A stretch of DNA of 56,854 nt from Spirochaetes bacterium GWF1_51_8 (GCA_001829415.1 MIBE01000063.1:1-56854), one strand, 5' to 3'; shown: positions 18,297-26,975, numbered from the stretch's first letter. Notes: generated by a model not told the origin, from the letters alone. A program made the numbers and translations.

Positions 18297-19652
18297 CTAC
18301 CTCACACTCAACTTTTTTATCAAATAACGCCCCAATAATCCGAACACGAGAGTAATTACGAAAAGGATCAGCCCCAGTTCGGTCAATGCCGCTATCTGCA
18401 TCCTTCCCCCTTCGGCATATTTACTCGCGATCAAACTCGCGATGGTCTGCCCAGAGGAAAAGATACTTTGCGGAATCTCGTTTTTGTTCCCGATAACAAG
18501 GGTTACCGCCATCGTTTCACCGAGCGCGCGCCCGAACGCGAGAAGGGTTCCCGCTACGATACCCGAGCTGGAATACGGCACAATGACCCGTTTGACCACC
18601 TCATAACGCGTCGCGCCCATCGCATAGGCGGCTTCCTTAAGGTCGTTAGGTACCATGTTGATGACTTCGCGGCTGAGAGACGCCGAGTACGGAATAATCA
18701 TGATCGCGAGCACGATGGATGCGGTCAGAATATTCGATCCGCCCCCATCGCTGTAAGGGAACAACTCGTAGACTAACGGCGCGACAAACTTAAACGCCCA
18801 GAAACCGTAGATAATCGAGGGTATGCCCGCGAGGAGCTCGTTCGTCGTTTTCAGGACATCCGAGACGATCCCGGAAGTGAAGTATTCCCCGAGAAATACC
18901 GCGATGGCGAGTGAAAACGGCAGGGAGATCAAAAGAGCCAAGAGCGAGGTTAGGAGCGTACCGGAGACGAACGGCAATGCGCCGAACCACCTCTGGTCGC
19001 CTTCGGTAATATAGCTTTCTATATCGCCGTAACGTTCCCCGGAGATGGAAACCGTTTTTACGATGTTGTAATCGAATCCGTTGATATTCGTTTGCAGAAG
19101 GACGAACCGGCATCGATAGATGTCAGCGAGCGGGAAGTGATTGTAATCTAAAATATTCTTCAAGACAACAAGAGTATTCGTTACACCGGGCATGAGATCG
19201 TTTTGTACGATCACTTCGACCTTGTTCGAGAATTCCGAACTGAACCATTTCGCGGTTACGGGAACGGAACTATTATCCGCAGTGAATAGATGGAACTTTT
19301 CCGACGTCACGGAAGCCCCGTCGATAATCGAAATGAATTTTACTTCCATCCTGAGCGGGTTATTCGCTGTCTGAACTCCGGATAAACCGGAGACCGATGT
19401 CATCCTCGCGAACCATTTATCGATAGTAAAAAACCGCAAACCGAACTCCTCGAACGAAGGGGTGGCCGAGGACAGAAGCGTGATAAATATTCCTAAAAGA
19501 ACGATAAATACAGTGGCGGAAACACCCAGGAGGACCCGGTTGAAAATTTTGTCGCCTTTATAAACAGCGGGAGTTATTTTAGCTTCAGCAGCCTGTTCGG
19601 GGCGCGGCTGAATGCTCTGATGTTTGTCTTTGTGCTTCTGGTTTTTTGACAT
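18297..19652 (-). CDS. pstC: Phosphate ABC transporter permease PstC with enlarged periplasmic loop
   Basis: PstC is the second permease of the phosphate importer. At 451 residues it is well above the usual 300-340. The core motifs are intact: FGALPFVSGTLLTS before the second helix and the coupling loop KEAAYAMGATRYEVVKRVIV. The extra length lies between the first helix (about residues 40-65) and the FGALP motif near residue 220, a soluble beta-rich insertion facing the periplasm. There is also a charged cytoplasmic N-terminus. It has its own Pho-box promoter at 19699-19752, downstream of the porin terminator. Confidence 0.94.
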   Translation of the reverse strand: MSKNQKHKDKHQSIQPRPEQAAEAKITPAVYKGDKIFNRVLLGVSATVFIVLLGIFITLLSSATPSFEEFGLRFFTIDKWFARMTSVSGLSGVQTANNPLRMEVKFISIIDGASVTSEKFHLFTADNSSVPVTAKWFSSEFSNKVEVIVQNDLMPGVTNTLVVLKNILDYNHFPLADIYRCRFVLLQTNINGFDYNIVKTVSISGERYGDIESYITEGDQRWFGALPFVSGTLLTSLLALLISLPFSLAIAVFLGEYFTSGIVSDVLKTTNELLAGIPSIIYGFWAFKFVAPLVYELFPYSDGGGSNILTASIVLAIMIIPYSASLSREVINMVPNDLKEAAYAMGATRYEVVKRVIVPYSSSGIVAGTLLAFGRALGETMAVTLVIGNKNEIPQSIFSSGQTIASLIASKYAEGGRMQIAALTELGLILFVITLVFGLLGRYLIKKLSVR

Positions 19653-19698
19653 ACTTCCATCCGTTGAATAATAGAATCTCTCATGATAAAGGCAAGAT

Positions 19699-19752
19699 AT
19701 TATAATGAATCGCGATTAACAATCAATAAATGAATTGTTATTATTGTGTTAA
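19699..19752 (-). promoter_or_regulatory. pstC promoter with Pho-box-like direct repeats
   Basis: On the minus strand TTAACA (19747-19752) and ATAACA (19736-19741) form a direct repeat with an 11-base period, like PhoB/PhoP binding sites of the TTAACA-N5-TTAACA type. Downstream lie TTGATT (19721-19726) and TATAAT (19699-19704) with a 16-base spacer. The same repeat with the same period is found before pstS at 22127-22143. Confidence 0.55.
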
Positions 19753-19769
19753 TTTCTTTGAAAAAAGAA

Positions 19770-19792
19770 AGGGCTACCCCGAAGGATAGCCC
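19770..19792 (-). terminator. Intrinsic terminator after the phosphate porin gene
   Basis: On the minus strand AGGGCTATCC pairs with GGGTAGCCCT with one mismatch, and TTTCTTTTTT follows. It ends the pstS-porin transcript before the pstC promoter. Confidence 0.8.
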
Positions 19793-19806
19793 TGTTTTAA
19801 AAACGA

Positions 19807-20898
19807 TTACTTTACTTCAGGAGCAACTTCGGCTTCGATAGGCTTGGGAGCCTCGGGCTTCTTTTCTTCCTTGATGATCTCTGCGCCGAACTTATATTCG
19901 GCTTCCAGCTTCAGGGTAAGATTTGCTTTGTTCATGTTCGAGTTGTACTTCTGCCCGAACATGAGAGCGACCATCGGCTTCAGGGTAAGGCCTTTGACAG
20001 GCTTGATCCCCAAACCGGCATAGAGAGCGCTGTAGTTATCGTTGGTCATATCGGTATGAATATAAGGATCCATCATATCGAAACGTACCATGACCGAAAG
20101 CTCTTTAAAAATATCGTAGGATACAAACGCTGAAATGACATTGCCGTTGAAATTATTCGTATCGGCATACATTCTGTTGTTGATGCTGATAAACTGGAGA
20201 TTAACATTCAGCGCGTCTAACTTAAAGTCCGCATATGCGGCGGCACCGAAGGAAGCGATAGTCATCGTCAAGCCGCCGAGATCGGAAGAAAACTTCTTCG
20301 ATTCCTTGTCGGCGTAGCGTACTGAAAGTCCGACCTTCAGCATTTTTTCAATAGGAGTAACATTGACATCGGCGATCACTGCCCAGAGGGAGTTATTGAT
20401 CACATTCCATGTCTTATAGCCTTCGCCGTTGAGGAACTGAATATGATAGTCGAGCATCTTGGCGATATTCCCGCCGAACGCTATACCCAAGTCGGCCGAA
20501 GCCGTAGCTGTAAGGTCACTGTCAATTTCAGTGACATCTTTTATCGGAAGGGGATATTCCCAACTGGGAAGATTTCCGAAAAACGTCTTCTGTAAACCGA
20601 GAGTAACAACCAATTCCGGCATGATCTTCCAGTCGACATACGCATATTTCAGCATATTCAGACCGTTGACGATATCGAGGGTCATTCTGGCCTTTACCAT
20701 ATCGCTCAGGTCGCCCTGAATAGTAATGTACTGGCGCGCGATATTGAAACTGCCCCCGTTCGTGGCATTGAAATCGACATTGGATATCGAGTAAGACTTG
20801 CTGATATCCATCCATGTCAAACTTTCGATCTTCAGTCCGAGAGCGGAAACAGAACCTATTCCAGTGAAAAGCATTATTGCTAATAAAACTTTCTTCAT
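19807..20898 (-). CDS. Porin (OprO/OprP-like) in the phosphate locus
   Basis: This 363-residue outer-membrane barrel probably lets phosphate cross the outer membrane. From ATG 20898, behind GGAGGAAGTAT, it has a signal peptide (MKKVLLAIMLFTGIGSVSA). The strands resemble phosphate-selective porins, with an early ARQYITIQGDLSDMVKARMT segment and GLQKTFFGNLPSW. The C-terminus is odd: after the last strand (EYKFGAEI) comes a Lys/Glu/Pro-rich tail of about 24 residues ending APEVK, with no terminal aromatic. Placement between pstS and pstC supports a phosphate role; ion selectivity is inferred from context. Confidence 0.75.
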   Translation of the reverse strand: MKKVLLAIMLFTGIGSVSALGLKIESLTWMDISKSYSISNVDFNATNGGSFNIARQYITIQGDLSDMVKARMTLDIVNGLNMLKYAYVDWKIMPELVVTLGLQKTFFGNLPSWEYPLPIKDVTEIDSDLTATASADLGIAFGGNIAKMLDYHIQFLNGEGYKTWNVINNSLWAVIADVNVTPIEKMLKVGLSVRYADKESKKFSSDLGGLTMTIASFGAAAYADFKLDALNVNLQFISINNRMYADTNNFNGNVISAFVSYDIFKELSVMVRFDMMDPYIHTDMTNDNYSALYAGLGIKPVKGLTLKPMVALMFGQKYNSNMNKANLTLKLEAEYKFGAEIIKEEKKPEAPKPIEAEVAPEVK

Positions 20899-20958
20899 AT
20901 ACTTCCTCCAAAATCGCATTGATTGCTTGCGGTCGTTAAATCACTTCTTAGGAACTGC

Positions 20959-22035
20959 TTATTTTGTCATTACCGGCTTGCCGTCATAGGTAACGGATAA
21001 CAGCAGGGCTTCCAACTTCGCTACGACGCTGGGGGCAAGAGGTGCGTAGTACAACGGGGTCGCAAGAGACTGACCGTCATGGGTCATCCACCAGATCAGA
21101 TCGACAAGCGCCTTAGCCTGATCCAGAGTACGTGAATCGTACTTCTGTTCTTTGTAAAGAAGCACCCATGTAAAACTCGCAATCGGGTAGCCGTTAGCGG
21201 CGGCCGTATTGGCGATAGATACACGGGTATGAGCGGGGATATCGAAATCCGCGGAAACAGATACTCCTTCGATGGAAGGAACAATGAAGTTACCGGATTT
21301 GTTCTGGACAGCGGCGTAAGTAAAGCCGCCGTTCTCGGCAAAGGAAAGCTCGAGATAGCCGATAGAGCCATCGGTCTGATCGATCTCGGCGGCGATACCC
21401 TGGTTGCCTTGGGCGCCTTTTCCGGTCTTCCAGTCGACATCCTTGGTGCCCTTGCCCATCGTCTCGAACCATTTAGGCGAAGCGTTGGCAAGATAGTCGG
21501 TGAACGCGTAGGTGGTGCCGGAAGAGTCGTTGCGGTGAACGACAATGATAGAAAGGTCGGGGAGCTTGGCATCGGGATTGAGCGCGGCGATAGCCGGATC
21601 GTTCCACTTGGTGATAGTACCGAGGAATATCCCGGCAATGACTTCAGGAGTAATCTTCAACTGGTTCTGCTTGTTGAACCCGTGAGACTTCAGGTTATAC
21701 GCCATCGCGATTGCGCCGACACAAGTCGGGATATGGATAAGTTCCACACCGTTGTGCTCATCCATGAACTTCTTGGTCTGTTCGTCGTTGTAGGGATTAT
21801 CGCTTGCGCCGAATTCGAGAGTTTTCGAGGCAATACCCTTCTGACCCGCGCCCGAACCGATAGCCTGATAGTTTACCTCGATACCCTTGAGCTGTTTGTA
21901 CTTGGCAAACATCGCATCATAAAGCTCTTTGGGGAACGTAGCCCCTCCGCCCATGATCTTAGACACCGAACCGCCGCCGCATGCGCCGAACGCAATCGCG
22001 AAAACCGCGGTAAAGACTAAAGCCATTTTTCTCAT
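20959..22035 (-). CDS. pstS: Phosphate-binding lipoprotein PstS
   Basis: PstS captures phosphate in the periplasm for PstCAB. From ATG 22035, behind GGAGGAATAT, the protein has 358 residues and a lipobox (AFGAC), so it is anchored as a lipoprotein. Phosphate-binding elements are visible: GGGATFP, the GSGAGQKGI loop and HRNDSSGTTYAFTDYL, which are the conserved Ser/Thr/Arg positions of the family. An upstream in-frame ATG at 22047 has no ribosome site at proper distance. It is the first gene after the Pho-box region and is followed by the porin gene. Confidence 0.96.
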   Translation of the reverse strand: MRKMALVFTAVFAIAFGACGGGSVSKIMGGGATFPKELYDAMFAKYKQLKGIEVNYQAIGSGAGQKGIASKTLEFGASDNPYNDEQTKKFMDEHNGVELIHIPTCVGAIAMAYNLKSHGFNKQNQLKITPEVIAGIFLGTITKWNDPAIAALNPDAKLPDLSIIVVHRNDSSGTTYAFTDYLANASPKWFETMGKGTKDVDWKTGKGAQGNQGIAAEIDQTDGSIGYLELSFAENGGFTYAAVQNKSGNFIVPSIEGVSVSADFDIPAHTRVSIANTAAANGYPIASFTWVLLYKEQKYDSRTLDQAKALVDLIWWMTHDGQSLATPLYYAPLAPSVVAKLEALLLSVTYDGKPVMTK

Positions 22036-22089
22036 ATATTCCTCCACATATTTTTCAATATACCCTTATCAGGTATCTTGATGATAAAT

Positions 22090-22143
22090 AGTATAGAGGT
22101 CAACAATGAAAAATGGTTAAGGTTAGTGTTAAATTTCAGTTAA
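22090..22143 (-). promoter_or_regulatory. pstS promoter region with Pho-box repeats
   Basis: Reading the minus strand, TTAACT (22138-22143), TTAACA (22127-22132) and TTAACC (22115-22120) are direct repeats with periods of 11 and 12 bases, and CTAACC fills 22121-22126. Downstream are TTGACC (22098-22103) and TATACT (22090-22095). In Pho-controlled promoters the activator repeats often replace the -35 element, so TATACT may be the -10. Repeat sequence and period match those before pstC. Confidence 0.6.
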
Positions 22144-22177
22144 TTCATTTTGAACGGTTTTATGGAAGGAAGCAGGA

Positions 22178-23365
22178 TTAACCAAACTTTAGTACCGTTA
22201 AAGTCATGTCGTCATCCTGGGGCTGTACCCCGCGGAAATCGGAGATAGCCTGCATGACGGCTTCCTTGATCTTATCCGGCGATTCGTTATTGACCCCGGA
22301 AATGACCTTTCCGAGTCTGACACTTCCGAACTCGTCGCCGGAAGAATCCGTCTGCTCGATGATGCCGTCGGTCATGATGAAAAGTATATCGCCCGTTTCG
22401 AGTGTGATCGATTCGGGTTCGGATACGACGTCTTCCATGATACCAAGCGGCATGTTGGAACGCGCGGACTTGATATGGTAGAAATTCCCCGAACGGAAGA
22501 GATAGATAAACGTATGGCCGAGATCGAAGAAGAAGAGTTTGCCCGTGCTCTCGTCGAAATCGGCGATAATTGCTGTCGCGAACTTCTGGCTTTCGAATGC
22601 GCGGCAGATAAAGTTATTAAGGCCGAGAATAAACTTTTTAAAACCGAAACTGGGATCGAAGATATCGAAAAGCGCCGCGATACTGGATGTCATCACTGAC
22701 GCCGCGAGGCCCTTCCCGGAAACGTTAAAAATACCCAAGAGCCAGTGATTGAGCGTGTAGTTGCGGACTTGGAAATAGTCGCCACCCCCGCTCTTAGAGA
22801 TGATCGTCGACGCATCCATCAGGAAATGGTCGCCCCGGATCAATCCGCCCTTATGGACAATCAGGTTCTCCTGAATAGCTACTGCCAATCCGATATCCTT
22901 CTGCGATATCGATGAGAGGTATGTGAGTATATCCAATGAATTGAGGATACCATAAAAACGTCCGTCATCGAAAACAAGCACGAAGAAATAGATCATATTG
23001 ATCTGGAGCTCATGGCGGACTTTCTGGGCTAACGAGAATATTTCGCTGAATACGGAATACGCCGGCACTTTTTCGGCGATATCTCCGGCGGTCTTATCGA
23101 GTATCTGCTTATCGCCCTCGGGCAGATATAACGCGTCAATCAGCTTCTTACGGGTGATAATCCCGACATATTTATCGTTGTCGTCGACCACACCGATCGC
23201 TTCGATTTCTTCGAGCGGTTTCAGCTTCAACGCTATCTCGGAGACGAGCGCCCCTTGATGAACATAGTTGTTCAAACGGGTGAGTTTTGAAACCACTTCA
23301 CCGCGCTCAGCGATTTTCTCCATCATTCTCATGACTTCACCGCCGCTTAAGATTTCATTCCCCAT
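22178..23365 (-). CDS. CBS-domain SpoIIE-type PP2C phosphatase, altered metal motif
   Basis: This 395-residue cytoplasmic protein joins a CBS pair (about residues 25-160, with VVDDNDKYVGIITRKKLIDA) to a SpoIIE/RsbU-type PP2C phosphatase (175-395). Phosphatase motifs seen are GGGDYF, GHTFIYL, TDGIIEQ and the end DDDMTLTVLKF. The motif usually GDVSGKG reads FNVSGKG, so the metal-binding Asp is Asn214 (codon AAC, 22724-22726). Activity may be reduced or changed. CBS domains often bind adenine nucleotides. It sits between phoR and pstS; no anti-sigma partner is adjacent. The start follows GGAGATTAAG. Confidence 0.85.
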   Translation of the reverse strand: MGNEILSGGEVMRMMEKIAERGEVVSKLTRLNNYVHQGALVSEIALKLKPLEEIEAIGVVDDNDKYVGIITRKKLIDALYLPEGDKQILDKTAGDIAEKVPAYSVFSEIFSLAQKVRHELQINMIYFFVLVFDDGRFYGILNSLDILTYLSSISQKDIGLAVAIQENLIVHKGGLIRGDHFLMDASTIISKSGGGDYFQVRNYTLNHWLLGIFNVSGKGLAASVMTSSIAALFDIFDPSFGFKKFILGLNNFICRAFESQKFATAIIADFDESTGKLFFFDLGHTFIYLFRSGNFYHIKSARSNMPLGIMEDVVSEPESITLETGDILFIMTDGIIEQTDSSGDEFGSVRLGKVISGVNNESPDKIKEAVMQAISDFRGVQPQDDDMTLTVLKFG

Positions 23366-23428
23366 CTTAATCTCCTCATGTACTCGTAACGCATTATCTT
23401 AGCATGATTGTTAATAAATGACAAACTT

Positions 23429-25159
23429 TTAATCGCGATTTAGCGGGAGAAATATCTTGAACTCCGTCCCCTCTCCGTAATTGCTCTCCGCTTTTATCTC
23501 TCCGCCGTGCAGTTGGACGATTTTTCTCACGATCGCGAGGCCGAGGCCCGTCCCGCCCAGTTCTCTCGAACGGGATTTATCCACCACATAGAATCGTTCG
23601 AAAATTCTCCCGAGGTGTTCCTTCGGAATCCCGATGCCGGAATCCCTGATCCCTACCGTTACCCCATCCGTGCTTGGAACAATTTCAATAGATATCTCGC
23701 CCTTATCGGAGTACTTGATGGCGTTATCGATTAAATTAAAAAATACTTTTTCCATTTGATAACGGTCGGCGGTGACAATCGCTTCTCCCTCGCTTTTGAT
23801 CGACAGCTTCAGCCCTTTCTCATCCAGCCTCTTTTCGAATATCGCGGACAGCTCCCGGACAAATTTTACCAGCTCGAACTCCTCTAAATCCAGCTCATGG
23901 ATATGCTCGAGCCCGGAGTAAGATAAGAGATCGTTGACTATATTCGTCAGACGGCTGACATTACGGCTGACTATCCCGAGATAACGAAGTTTCTCCGGGT
24001 CTTTCTCGTCCGAGATAAGCGTCTCGACAAACCCCACGATAGACGTTAACGGGGTTTTCAGCTCATGGGAAACGTTGTCGATCAGGTTCTTCTTAAAACT
24101 TTCGGCCTTTTTGAGCTCGGAGATATCGGATAATGTCATGATGATATGGTTTTTCAGTTCGGCGTTCTCCGCGGAAAGAAGGTAGTACTTCTTCTCGATT
24201 TCCAGTTCCTCGATCACGCCTATTTTCTTGCCGCGTACTTTCAGGATGATATTATCGAGCGCGTTATCGCGGATGTATTCCCAATAGGGGGAACCTTCCG
24301 GCTTCTCGCTTCCGGTCATCTTACGGAAACTCTCGTTGGAAAAAATAATCGTATCGTCCTCGTCGATCACACACAACGCACCCTGCATCGTATAGATGAT
24401 CGCCCGCAATTCTTCACGCTCGGCGTTCAATTCCTCGAAAAGGAACCTGATCTGCGAGGTCATCGAGTTGAAACTTTCCGCGAGTACCTTGAATTCGTCC
24501 TCCTTCTCGAAAATCACGCGTGTTCTAAAATTCCCTTTCGCGACCTGCCCTGCGGCATTGACAAGGTCATAAATCGGGTTGGTGAAACCCTTCGAGATGA
24601 AGAATGTAACCGCGAGGGAAAGAACAAGCAAAATTACCGCGATCCCCGCCAGACGGACAAAAAGGTTGTTCATCAGCGAAAGTTCCCGTGAGACGCTCGA
24701 TACGAGGAGAAGGATATAACGCGAGTTCGCATTATCGGAAAACGGCATCGCGATACTGAGGGATTCGCGCTCCGCACCGGAATAGAGATCGGGTGATTGT
24801 CCCGTCATGCCCAAAAGAGCCAATTGAAATTCCGGCTTGAGGGGAAGGTTTTTAAACTCCTCCGAACCGGACTTAAAACCCGGAAGGACATTTCCGTCAC
24901 GGTCCGCGAGAGCGATCTGCAGGCCGGGTATGTTCGTAAATCGCGTGAAGACCTGCTGAGCTTCGGTAAGGTCGCTATTTTCCAACGGCGCCGACAGGTC
25001 TGCCGCGATCACTTTCCCCATTTTTTCGATATAGTCGAACGATGCCTTGCCGGAAAAATCGTTGATGAACAGTACCACGGCAAGCTGATTGACGACAAGC
25101 AGGAGAAGAATGACAATAAAAAATCCTGAAAATATTTTATAGAAAATTCTACGTTTCAT
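23429..25159 (-). CDS. phoR: Phosphate-sensing histidine kinase PhoR
   Basis: PhoR autophosphorylates and passes phosphate to PhoB. In this 576-residue protein I see a first helix (about 10-32), a periplasmic sensor segment (33-165), a second helix (168-190), HAMP (191-243), PAS (250-350), HisKA with His365 in NVSHELKTPL, and an ATPase domain with DSGIGIPKEHLGRIFERFY and GGTGLGLAIV. This is the long PhoR form with an extracytoplasmic domain, unlike enterobacterial PhoR. It overlaps phoB as TAATG. The phosphate link comes from the pst genes next to it. Confidence 0.88.
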   Translation of the reverse strand: MKRRIFYKIFSGFFIVILLLLVVNQLAVVLFINDFSGKASFDYIEKMGKVIAADLSAPLENSDLTEAQQVFTRFTNIPGLQIALADRDGNVLPGFKSGSEEFKNLPLKPEFQLALLGMTGQSPDLYSGAERESLSIAMPFSDNANSRYILLLVSSVSRELSLMNNLFVRLAGIAVILLVLSLAVTFFISKGFTNPIYDLVNAAGQVAKGNFRTRVIFEKEDEFKVLAESFNSMTSQIRFLFEELNAEREELRAIIYTMQGALCVIDEDDTIIFSNESFRKMTGSEKPEGSPYWEYIRDNALDNIILKVRGKKIGVIEELEIEKKYYLLSAENAELKNHIIMTLSDISELKKAESFKKNLIDNVSHELKTPLTSIVGFVETLISDEKDPEKLRYLGIVSRNVSRLTNIVNDLLSYSGLEHIHELDLEEFELVKFVRELSAIFEKRLDEKGLKLSIKSEGEAIVTADRYQMEKVFFNLIDNAIKYSDKGEISIEIVPSTDGVTVGIRDSGIGIPKEHLGRIFERFYVVDKSRSRELGGTGLGLAIVRKIVQLHGGEIKAESNYGEGTEFKIFLPLNRD

Positions 25160-25836
25160 TATTCCAGTTTATACCCGACCCCGCGGATATTCTTGATCAT
25201 CTCGCCGGCCTCACCCATCTTCTCGCGAAGGTGCCGGATATGCACGTCGATAGTCCGGTCGATCACAAGCTTCTCGGTGCCCCAGAGATGGTTCAGGAGT
25301 TGTTCGCGCGAGTAGACCCATCCCCTTTTTTCACAAAGGAGCGCGAGTATCTTAAATTCGGTAGTCGTCAGGTCGATCCTTTTTCCGTCTACCGTAACAT
25401 CATACTTCTGTAAGTCTATTCTTATCCTGTCAAGTGAAATCACCTTTACATCCGATTTCCGTTCGCCCCTTCGTAATACCGCCTTGATCCTCGCGACAAA
25501 TTCCTTCGGCGAGAACGGTTTGGTGATATAATCGTCGGCGCCGAGTTCCAGCCCGAGAACCTTATCTATTTCGTCGCCGCGCGCGGTCAGCATGATGACC
25601 GGGACGTTTTCGTAACGCGGCTCTTTCTTCAACTGCTTCAGTATCTCGAATCCGTCCCCGCCGGGTAGCATGAGGTCCAGAATAATGAGGAGCGGATCGG
25701 CTTTTTTTATCCCAGCCTCGAAATCCTGTATCCGGTTATAGGATTCGACCCGGTATCCGGATTTCTTCAGATGAACCATGCAGAGATCGGTAATATCCGA
25801 TTCGTCGTCAAGAATCACGACCGGTTTGTCGCTCAT
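25159..25836 (-). CDS. phoB: Phosphate response regulator PhoB (OmpR family)
   Basis: This is a DNA-binding regulator of phosphate genes. The receiver domain has acidic Asp10/Asp11, phosphoacceptor Asp54 in ILDLMLPG and the Lys of KPFSPKEF. The C-terminal winged helix includes TEFKILALL and VDVHIRHLREKMGE, typical of OmpR/PhoB. Length is 225 residues, as usual. It is first in the phoB-phoR-phosphatase unit, behind a promoter at 25863-25891. Its likely targets are the TTAACA repeats before pstS and pstC; this is inference from location. Confidence 0.9.
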   Translation of the reverse strand: MSDKPVVILDDESDITDLCMVHLKKSGYRVESYNRIQDFEAGIKKADPLLIILDLMLPGGDGFEILKQLKKEPRYENVPVIMLTARGDEIDKVLGLELGADDYITKPFSPKEFVARIKAVLRRGERKSDVKVISLDRIRIDLQKYDVTVDGKRIDLTTTEFKILALLCEKRGWVYSREQLLNHLWGTEKLVIDRTIDVHIRHLREKMGEAGEMIKNIRGVGYKLE

Positions 25837-25862
25837 TTCGGTTTCCTCTTTATAATGCCGTC

Positions 25863-25891
25863 ATGCTAACCGTTTTTTTCCGCCTTGTCAA
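25863..25891 (-). promoter_or_regulatory. phoB promoter
   Basis: On the minus strand TTGACA (25886-25891) and TAGCAT (25863-25868) are separated by 17 bases. The leader to ATG 25836 is about 20 bases. No Pho-box-like repeat is visible here. Confidence 0.5.
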
Positions 25892-25906
25892 GAAACGCGG
25901 CTATTT

Positions 25907-26428
25907 TTACTTGTTCATCGCCTTCTGAGCGTCTTTCAGCATCTGCGCGAAGCTCTTGTCGATATGCGGGGTGAATTGAAGCAGGGGTTTCGTGAAATAG
26001 GACAAGGTCACATCGCCCTTTTTCGATTTCCAGTGATAGATCGCCCCGCCTTCGACAACCTCGGGTTCCCCAAGGGTTTCGCTATAGTACGCGCGAATCC
26101 GTTCGACAAGAAAAGCCTGATCGTTTGCATTCGCTGTAGACGGAAACCGGTAACGTACTTCCGATAAACCGGTTATTCCGATCCTGTACTCGATATAAGT
26201 CTCGACACCGAACTCGACGCCTTCGAATGTGAGATAATCGACATTTTCGTTATAGTTCGTGGTATTACTTCCGCCGTAATCGATCACGTTTTTCGCGGCA
26301 AGTTCCGCGGTCTCAAGGTCGGCGACTTCCTGTGCGGTCATCCCCCACTCGACGTTCCTGATATCGGGACTCTTCGCGCATTTGACCGTGCCGGCAATTA
26401 TCATTAATATAACTATGAGGTATTTCAT
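25907..26428 (-). CDS. Small secreted protein of unknown function, probable lipoprotein
   Basis: This 173-residue protein begins with a signal sequence (MKYLIVILMIIAGTVKC) whose Cys17 could be lipidated, although VKC is a weak lipobox. Soon after comes VEWGMTAQEVADLE, resembling the WGM..EV motif found at the start of several small secreted proteins of unknown role. The rest is beta-rich, with a Tyr/Arg-rich middle (YIEYRIGITGLSEVRYRF). It has its own promoter and a strong ribosome site (CAGGAGGGACAAG). I cannot assign a function. Confidence 0.65.
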   Translation of the reverse strand: MKYLIVILMIIAGTVKCAKSPDIRNVEWGMTAQEVADLETAELAAKNVIDYGGSNTTNYNENVDYLTFEGVEFGVETYIEYRIGITGLSEVRYRFPSTANANDQAFLVERIRAYYSETLGEPEVVEGGAIYHWKSKKGDVTLSYFTKPLLQFTPHIDKSFAQMLKDAQKAMNK

Positions 26429-26445
26429 CTTGTCCCTCCTGATAT

Positions 26446-26475
26446 ATTATACTCAATTCGTCGGGAGAAAGTAAA
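26446..26475 (-). promoter_or_regulatory. Promoter of the small secreted protein gene
   Basis: On the minus strand TTTACT (26470-26475) and a perfect TATAAT (26446-26451) are separated by 18 bases. The mRNA leader would be very short, about ten bases, but still holds the AGGAGG ribosome site. Confidence 0.45.
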
Positions 26476-26501
26476 GTAACAGCGCGCAAAAAGGAGTATT
26501 C

Positions 26502-26975
26502 ATGCGAAAGATAAAAAATCCATGGGCGGGCGATCCGGATTACTTGTGTTACGGGTGTTGTCCGGATAACGGCATCGGCCTGAAAATGGAGTTTTTCGAG
26601 GACGGCGACGAGGTTGTCAGTTTGTGGAATCCGTCACCCCATCATATCGGCGAGGAGGGCGTTGTTCACGGCGGTGTACAGTCCGCGCTGATCGACGAGG
26701 CCGCGATCTGGTACGTGATGGTCAAACTCGGGACTGTCGGGGTGACCGCCGAACTGCGGGTCAAATACCGCAAGGTGCTGAAAATGTCGGGCGGGGAATT
26801 CGCGATCCGTGCGTCGTTTCACAATAAACGAAAAAACGTTTACGGGATCGATGTCAGGATATTCGATAACTCCGGCGTCCTCTGCACTGACGGGCGGGTA
26901 ACCGTGTTTACCGTTTCGCCCGAAACCGCGCGCGAAGGATTCGGCTTGCCGGAGAAAGAAGCGTTTTTCGAGTAA
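26502..26975 (+). CDS. PaaI-type hotdog thioesterase
   Basis: This 157-residue protein fits the PaaI/THEM4 group of hotdog-fold acyl-CoA thioesterases. An N-terminal CYGCCPDNGIGLKM block resembles the C.GC...N..GL motif of that group. The helix region reads GVVHGGVQSALIDEAAIWYV, where HGG and the following acidic residue are the usual active-site elements. ATG 26502 follows AAGGAGTATTC. The cysteine-rich head (Cys at about 16, 19 and 20) might bind metal or serve no catalytic role. Its stop directly abuts the convergent CotH gene. The natural substrate is unknown. Confidence 0.8.
   Translation: MRKIKNPWAGDPDYLCYGCCPDNGIGLKMEFFEDGDEVVSLWNPSPHHIGEEGVVHGGVQSALIDEAAIWYVMVKLGTVGVTAELRVKYRKVLKMSGGEFAIRASFHNKRKNVYGIDVRIFDNSGVLCTDGRVTVFTVSPETAREGFGLPEKEAFFE

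Noticed and set aside
21229..22020. Long open frame of 263 codons on the plus strand
   Set aside because: It is fully antisense to pstS, has no ribosome site, and its translation shows no domain. pstS on the other strand is certain.
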